Shown: positions 58,046 to 64,000 of the stretch, piece by piece
How the letters are laid out: every line of letters begins with the position of its first letter
How positions within the stretch are numbered: the stretch's first letter is position 1
Notes under the pieces: model-generated
Told to the model about the DNA's origin: nothing
Database searches by the model: none
What the model saw: the letters and a program-made list of their open reading frames with translations, nothing else
DNA from: Talpa occidentalis
Lineage: Eukaryota > Chordata > Mammalia > Eulipotyphla > Talpidae
Reading direction: 5' to 3'
Assembly: GCF_014898055.3 (NCBI RefSeq)
Contig: NW_023601104.1
Span: 85,977,106-86,041,105, forward strand
DNA: 64,000 nt
Position numbers and translations under genes: made by a program

Positions 58046-58585
58046 AACTTTTTTCTCAGAGCCCTTCTAGTTAAAGAAGCGTCCATTCTGAATTTGCAAG
58101 AGGATTATACTATTTTGCGCAATGATTCACATATTTCTTTAATTACATACATAGTAGTCAATAAACATTGTTGACTGAAAATTTCGCTATTTTAGTTCGA
58201 GGATTCTAATGAACTAGTGACACTTGTAAATATAGCACTTATATCCCTAGGATCCAGCCTGAACAGGAACTAAGTGGAGAGGTGAGAGAATATAAGACAG
58301 AAAGTATCTAGACTACTACTGTGGATCCATATCTAGAAAAGACCACAGAGAAGTCACACACATACATGTCTTTGACCCACTCGGGTTCATCTGGCTCCAT
58401 TTTCATTCTTTATTTGATGCTTTTCCAAAGTTGAGAAAACCTGAGTCAGCTCCATTATGAGTCTTCTTCAGCCCAATAATTTCCCTTATCTCTGGGCCAT
58501 AATTCTCTAGGAAAATTAACCTAGCCTTTTCCTGAGATCACCACATGGTATTTATCAATGGAAGTTATTGATGGCAAGGAAGTTA
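58046..58585. other. Unique sequence
   Basis: Nothing recognised. Confidence 0.45.
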
Positions 58586-59235
58586 TTGATGGCAAGTGCT
58601 GGCAAGGATGTGGAGAGAAAGGAAGCCTCTTACACTGTTGGTGGGAATGTAGACATGTTCAGCACTAAAGTAAACAGTATGGAATTTTCTCAAAAGATTA
58701 AAAATTGATCTACCATATGACCCAGCAATTCCACCTCTAGGTATCTGCACTAATTTGAAGGAATAGATGCATTCCTGTGTTCACTACAGCACTATTTACA
58801 TTAACCACAATGTGGACATAACCTAAGCGCCCAAAGGCAGAGGAGTGGTTCAGGAAGATGTAGTATATATACACAAGGGAATCCAACTCAATTATAAACA
58901 AAGATAAACTCTTCATTTGCAACAACATTGCGGAAACTGGGGGGAATTGTGTTAACCAAAATAAATAAGGAAAGAAATACTGTGATGTGACTCACATGCA
59001 GACTAAAGAGAAACAAAACAAAGGGTCACATAAAACCAAACCTATAACAATCCCTAGAAATCTGACTGTAGATCTGAGACTACCAGATGGTTGAGGGGAA
59101 AGAAGAAAGAGGGGAACACAGTGAACTATGGTGGAGGATTAAGGGTGCTTTGGTGGTGCACGTGTGTTAGTAACAATATCTGAAGAGGGAGATCTTATAC
59201 TTGTAAATCATAAACAATATTGTAAGCCAATGTTA
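58586..59235 (+). mobile_element. Old L1 3' end, decayed
   Basis: AGTGCTGGCAAGGATGTGGAGAGAAAGGAAGCCTC, TTGGTGGGAATGTAGAC, CTACCATATGACCCAGCAATTCCACC, CACTACAGCACTATTTACATTAACC, GAAGATGTAGTATATATACACAAGGG, then a 3' UTR with GGTCACATAAAACCAAACC and a TACTTGTAAATCATAAACAATATTGTAA tail. It is of the same old type as the 1.0-1.9 kb copy. Multiple stops. Confidence 0.85.
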
Positions 59236-59359
59236 CCTCAAAAACTAATAATGCCTGAGGTTTAAAGTGTAGAGAAAGATTCAGAAGATTCATTGAGAAA
59301 TAAGCTCAACTTGGTCTTGAGTATTCTGACAGCTATCGTTATTCTGATGTCTTCTAGAA

Positions 59360-59515
59360 GCCTGGTCAGAAGGGACTATGGACTACAGTGAAGGACTACA
59401 CTTGTGATTGCAGTGAGTGTGGTATGAGTAACAAATATTCTAAAGGGGACATCCTATCCTTTATCTCTAAATTATATACAGTGTTATAAACCAACATTAC
59501 TACAATAAAAATGGA
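59360..59515 (+). mobile_element. Second old L1 3' UTR tail
   Basis: GGGACTATGGACTACAGTGAAGGACTACACTTG ... AGTAACAAATATTCTAAAGGGGACATCC ... TATATACAGTGTTATAAACCAACATTAC parallels the 59150-59235 tail, so it is probably a second copy's end. Confidence 0.55.
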
Positions 59516-59603
59516 TAGTGAACAATAAGAGCAAAATGGGTCTGTGAAAAAACAAAGGTCATAAATGCTTTCCTAACAAATTTCATTAAAGAAAAACTAT
59601 TCC

Positions 59604-59879
59604 AGGCCTGCCTGGGGGTGCAAGGGGTTCAGTCTCAGCACTATGAAGCTATCACCAGCCATTGGGCCATGAGTTTGATCCCCGGTCAGGGAGCTGACCC
59701 ACATGGCACAGCAAACCTCTCCTGGCTTGCCCACTGCTCCACTCAGCATTGTATTTCAGTAGATCTGCCTGTTCTGTTCCCCACTCTGTCTCTGGTGAAT
59801 CCTCTCACGCCTCCGCTCTGCATCTCTGGCCTACACTTCAGCTCTTGTATGCATAAATAAATTAATCTTTAAAAGAAAA
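59604..59879 (+). mobile_element. tRNA-derived SINE (type B)
   Basis: AGGCCTGCCTGGGGGTGCAAGG head, TGAGTTTGATCCCCGGTCAGGG, TTGTATTTCAGTAGATCTGCC, GCATAAATAAATTAATCTTTAAAA tail. Exact 16-bp TSD AAAGAAAAACTATTCC at 59588-59603 and 59880-59895. Confidence 0.94.
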
Positions 59880-59895
59880 AAAGAAAAACTATTCC

Positions 59896-61085
59896 TCTGT
59901 ATTTCAAGAAAATCACTGATTCCTCAAGATTAAAGAAAAAGAAAGAAGCCAAAGCAAAATAGCATAATTCTAATATGAACCGTCAAATTGCAGTCAAAAG
60001 GCGTAAATGAACAGTATTGTTGAAAGGGAAGAGAAGAAATGAAAACTTGCTGTGGAAAACTCCTGTATGGGCTCTTGAAAATTCAAAAAGGCTCTTGAAG
60101 CAAAAAAAAAAAAAAAAAAAAAAAAAACAAAAAACTGCCAAGTCTTTTTAATTGATGAATAATTTATGGATGATCAGCAGGAACATCCATCCAGGCAGCT
60201 GATTAAATGCAAAGTATTTTGATAAGCAGAAAGTTACCACTGCAGGCCTCAAAGGGAAAGAACAATGTCCTTGTCGATCGATGACAGTCCGTATAGTGAT
60301 GGAAGCTGCCCAGTCTGTTTCCAGCATCTGTTTCCCCATCCCCCTGAATCACTGGTAGGAACAGTTACCTCCTCTGTGAATTTCTTTCTCCTGTGAGAAT
60401 GATAGAGGTTAAATGTGGCTACGAAAGGCAATTAAAAGAGATCTATCACAAATATGCTATCCCAGTATGCCATCCTGTTTTCCTTCTCTAGTGTGAACTG
60501 CTACCGAAGGACGGTAATTGAAATTTGTCAGTGTTGACAGCCAATGACTAATATGGAGATTTTCATTACATATCCCTCCTGGAATGGAGAAGAGATGAGT
60601 GCATATTAAACTCCAGATGGAGGCAGCCACAGGAAAGGGAGATGCAGACGCTACTCAAGCCAGCAGTGCAAGGACTATTTGGGAGGAAGCTAAAACCCTC
60701 TCAAATTAATTTGCATGGAAACAGACATGGCATTCGCTCTCCTCACCTCCTATCCGTGAAACCTTGTCATTTCAATATTTACTATTATCCTCAGAGCCCA
60801 TATGTTAATATAGTTGGAAGCCCCACCCACCAACTTCAGGCAGAGTCGGTTTGAAAAGGATTATTCAGAGTTCCACTCTGTCTTCAAGTTTAAAAGTGTT
60901 GTGATTGTAAAATATAGGAACAAAGGTGTCATGTCTATTATTTCCTATGTGGTTTCAATGTTTATCAGAATCACTAAAAGAAATCTATAAATTATATTCT
61001 CTGAGCCAAGAGGTAACAAGAATTCTACAGTATACAGAGAAAGTAAAAAGGGCTCCAAAGTCACAACGCATCATCCCAGCTAACA
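59896..61085. other. Unique sequence with a poly-A run; possible conserved element
   Basis: A poly-A run lies near 60102-60126, preceded by two GGCTCTTGAA copies. 60440-60860 has balanced composition with homeodomain/POU-like words, including octamer ATTTGCAT at 60709-60716. No gene recognised. Confidence 0.4.
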
Positions 61086-61340
61086 ATTGTTGCACAAAAA
61101 ACTATCCCAAAATCAGTAGGTGAAAGCAACAACCTGCTTATTATATCACATATATCAGTGGGTGAGGAATATTGGCAGGGCTTAGCTAGGTGATTCTTCA
61201 GTTCCACATGGCACAGATGGAGTTATTTCAGTATCCAGTTGGCAGATGTCTTGGTCTGGACAGTCTAATTGGCTTCCTTCATATTTCTAGCTGTGTTATC
61301 TATATTTTCTCATTTTTGGCATTTTTTATGTGCTGGCATC
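61086..61340 (+). mobile_element. Ancient LTR-like fragment, first part
   Basis: ATTGTTGCACAAAAAACTATCCCAAAATCAGTAGGTGAAAGCAACAACCTGCTTATTATATCAC and GGCAGGGCTTAGCTAGGTGATTC resemble an old mammalian LTR that begins with a GTTGCATAACAAACCACCCCAAAAC-like stretch. I cannot name the family. Confidence 0.45.
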
Positions 61341-61849
61341 TGAGCCTTTGCTCAGAGCCTTTGCTCAGCCTTTGGAAGAGAATGCCCATCCTCAGCTACT
61401 CAGGTGCTAGAACTAACAAACTACTTTCCTGCAAAAGTACCTTTAATGTGCAAAACAAACAATCCACAGACTATCTCTCCCTTCCATCCCCTTACTGGGT
61501 TCTCACAGAGCATCTACACTCTGGCCAATATCCCTCTGTATCAATTACCCCAGAGCCAAACAATGAGGGTCAATCCCTATATCCTCACTGAAGGTATTAA
61601 ACCTAATCAATTTCCCTGCCTCCCCCACGCCTTCCTGCAAAAACCAAAATGAAACCCTCATCTGTGCTTTCCCCTCATGTTCTTCCCTAGGTAGCTAGTG
61701 CCGCATGACCAGAATGCTGCCCCCATCCTCTGGGGAAATTTGAGAACAAACTGTCATTTCCATAGCAGTCTTCTCCCCATCTATTGGCCTCACTATCCAG
61801 AATAATAACAAACCTACATTGTAACTGAAAACACATCAACAGAAAAAAG
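61341..61849. other. Unassigned insert within the ancient LTR-like element
   Basis: Pyrimidine-rich, splits the two LTR-like parts. It begins with a small tandem repeat (AGCCTTTGCTCAG at 61344 and 61359). It may be a separate insertion, but its ends were not resolved. Confidence 0.35.
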
Positions 61850-62095
61850 CCTAGTGCCTTGGCAGGGATGGCTAGAAGGTTAGACTTCTGGAACTGCCAT
61901 GGAGGGCTCTCAAAGTAGTCACACTTCTTATATGGCAGTTCTTATTCCAAGAGACCTGTGCAGAAGCTGCAAAATTTCAGGTGACCTAACTTTGGAAGTC
62001 TCTGAATTGGTTAGTAACTCACTAGATGAGCCCAGATTCAATGGAGATGAATTCCACTTTACCTCTCAACAGAGAGAGAAGTGAAGAATCTGCAG
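61850..62095 (+). mobile_element. Ancient LTR-like fragment, second part
   Basis: GTCACACTTCTTATATGGCAGTTCTTATTCCAAGAGACC, GCAGAAGCTGCAAAATTTCAGGTGACCTAACTTTGGAAGTC, then GAGCCCAGATTCAATGGAGATGAATTCCACTTTACCTC fits the rest of the same old element as 61086-61340. Confidence 0.45.
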
Positions 62096-63386
62096 CCAGC
62101 TTTAATCTACCCCTTACTTAACTCAGGCCTATACACTTCCCTAACTGAAGATCAGTGCTGGTGAATTATTCTAGAGGAAGTCAGTTCCTAATTTTGTGAT
62201 CTGGAGATTAGACAATCTGTTTCTGCAGTGTTACCTAGGATTTATGATGGTTTCAGGTTCCATTGTATCTGATTAGTATTGTCACTGGTGCAGAAAGCAA
62301 GAAAAAAATGGGGTAGGAGAGCACCACTTGAGAAGATAGGCTCTGTCACATGTCAGAGATAAAAGTGACACAAACAAGTGTATCTTATGATGTCATGGCA
62401 GGAAACATGCCTTTATGATTATTATAAAAAGCTAGGAGATAGAAACACAGGGGTGCAAACGCCCCTAACAAGGTTTTAGTGCTAGGACTGTATCCCATTT
62501 GTTTTCTAAACCACATGCTTTCTAAACATGTTTTTGCGTTTGGATATAATGAGTGTAATTTGCTCTTACTGACCGAAATTACTTTAAATGTGAAAATGAT
62601 GAAGCTTAAAAGTGAGTAACTAGCTGATCAATCATCAGCATGCAAATAGCCTCAATTTACCTAAGAGTGCTTTCCCTGGGATCCAGCTGGCTAAGAGCTA
62701 AACCCATGCCAAGAGTGCATTTAGTGTTCTGGGTTTACTGAATCTCTGAAGGAGATGTTGTCACCACCTAAAAAGAGGGGAGAAAAATGCAAAAGAAGGT
62801 ACATTTATTGTCCTTAGCCTCAAATGTAACAAAGGGCATCTAGCTGTGTGATGAAATATTTTTAAAACACTCTGTCTATTTATTTTCTATCAACATGTGG
62901 TAAAATATGAACACACCTTGAATCTAATTACATAAAGACTATATTGCACGGGCGACATCCTTACATTTCACTTAAAATGAGCGATCATACTGCTGGACTA
63001 CATTCAGGACGTCATTGCTTTCCCATCACCAGACAATTGTGCTATTTTACATAATCAGTATTCAGGGGATGGTATTTTGCTAATAGGCAAAATCTTACAA
63101 TGACAATTTAAATAGTTTAAAACATGCACGAGATAATTTGTAGTCACAGCTCTGCCAATTGCTAAGCAAGTGCAGCAAGAATGTGGACTCTCTGAGCATC
63201 CAAAGCCATGTTGGGGGACAGCCTGTCCTCTTCCATCAATGAAACTTTGTTCACATCAAGTTAGAAGCCGAAGTCAGTTAATATCATCATTCCAGACTCC
63301 TCCTAGGAGAGTAAGTGTCTTCACTGGAGAACTCCTTTGCTCACCATGCTGGGGTGGGACGGAAACAGAATAGGCAGATGGGTTTT
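62096..63386. other. Unique sequence, no gene supported
   Basis: No repeat or exon recognised. Confidence 0.45.
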
Positions 63387-63815
63387 AATGGTTAAGAGTT
63401 CAGATTGGGGGGCCTCCCTGGTGGCACAGGGGTTAAGCACCACACTATGAAGCAATCCGCAGCCTCTGAAGCATGAGTTCGATCCCCGGCCAGCCACAGA
63501 GCAACCCACGTGGCGAAGCAGACCTCTCCTGTCTCGCCGCTGCTCCTCTCAGTAGTGTATTTAAGTCGGTCTACCTGTTCTGTTCCCCATTCTGTCTCTG
63601 GTGTATCTTCTTACCCGTCCCCCGTATCTCTGACCTGTACCCCAGCTCTTGTATGTGTAAATAAATAAATCTTAAAAAAAAAAAAGAGTACCCTGGGGCT
63701 TGAATAAAAAAAACAAAAGATGTTGGTTTGAGTCCTGGCTTGGCTGTTAATTAGCTCTATGAGCTTGGGTATGCACATTGGCCTCTCTTAAATTGATTTT
63801 TCAGCTGTAAAACAA
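63387..63815 (+). mobile_element. MIR split by a SINE
   Basis: AATGGTTAAGAGTTCAGATTGG (MIR 5' end) lies left of the SINE, and GTTGGTTTGAGTCCTGGCTTGGCTGTTAATTAGCTCTATGAGCTTGGGTATGCACATTGGCCTCTCTTAAATTG lies right of it, in correct MIR order. Confidence 0.7.
63409..63684 (+). mobile_element. tRNA-derived SINE (type B), inside MIR
   Basis: GGGGCCTCCCTGGTGGCACAGG head, AGTTCGATCCCCGGCCAGCC, AGCAGACCTCTCCTGTC, GTGTAAATAAATAAATCTTAAAA tail. TSD short or degraded (AAGAGT on both sides). Confidence 0.93.
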
Positions 63816-63820
63816 AAGCT

Positions 63821-64000
63821 GGGCCCCCCTGGTGGTGCAAGGATTAAGTCTCAGGGCTCTCAAGCTATTGCCAGCCACTGAGACATAAGTTCAATCCCCG
63901 GACAAGGAGTTGACCCACATGGCGCAGCAGAACCTTCCGGTATCTCACCCACTGTTCCCCTCAGCAGTGTATTTCAGTAGATTTGCCTGTTCTGCTCCCC
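63821..64000 (+). mobile_element. tRNA-derived SINE (type B), cut by the window end
   Basis: GGGCCCCCCTGGTGGTGCAAGG head, AGTTCAATCCCCGGACAAGG, TGGCGCAGCAGAACC, CCTCAGCAGTGTATTTCAGTAG. The 3' part lies beyond the window. Confidence 0.93.

Noticed and set aside
3434..64000. CRISPR-like regular repeat array
   Set aside because: The recurring 270-bp units are dispersed SINEs at irregular spacing, in both orientations, each with its own TSD.

Overview
This window looks like non-coding nuclear DNA from a placental mammal. It is AT-rich, and I found no open frame I can tie to a host gene, no recognisable exon series, no tRNA or rRNA gene, and no prokaryotic gene structure. Nearly all readable content is retrotransposon. 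The dominant repeat is a tRNA-derived SINE of about 270 bp (18 copies). It has a pol III A box (TGGCGCAGCGG), a B box (GGTTCGATCCC) and a tail of AATAAA units followed by TCTTT, which is the T+ SINE layout. Its head resembles the CHR SINEs of cetartiodactyls, and I read it as a vic-1-like camelid SINE. A camelid source is therefore my best guess, but it rests on memory of SINE families and not on a search. Several L1 lineages, MIR, L2, MaLR-type LTRs and three retroviral-type LTR candidates fill in the rest.

Layout. 1-5 kb holds an old L1 3' end, a minus-strand SINE, a truncated L1 with an 18-bp target-site duplication (TSD) and a MaLR-like LTR. 6.3-9.7 kb is an L1 cluster: an old L1 is split by a younger L1 with a 14-bp TSD, and next to it lies a third copy whose last 300 or so ORF2 codons are still open. 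12-13.5 kb holds an L1 tail split by a SINE, and a MaLR-like LTR. 16.2-18.9 kb holds an L1 ORF2 fragment, a solo-LTR candidate (5-bp TSD), a 122-bp L1 stub and a SINE. 19-33 kb is mostly unique sequence with MIR, L2 and two SINEs. 33.5-35.4 kb is a minus-strand L1 complex with a younger L1 nested inside an older one. 36.5-39.2 kb is an old plus-strand L1 (ORF1 and RT remnants). 41.1-42.1 kb has three SINEs, two of them head to head. 44.9-52.2 kb has four more SINEs, one with an internal 98-bp duplication and one splitting an LTR between its CCAAT and TATA-like motifs. 57.2-58.0 kb is a solo LTR nested in a short L1, with TSDs at both levels. 58.6-59.5 kb holds another old L1 3' end, and the window ends with two more SINEs.

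No genes act together here. The mechanistic link is that L1 machinery probably mobilised both the L1 fragments and the SINEs, since both carry A-rich tails and TSDs of the expected length. A few unique stretches (around 19.2, 47.2-47.6 and 60.4-60.9 kb) look like possible conserved non-coding sequence, but that can only be settled by alignment. I did not find a previously undescribed biological system.
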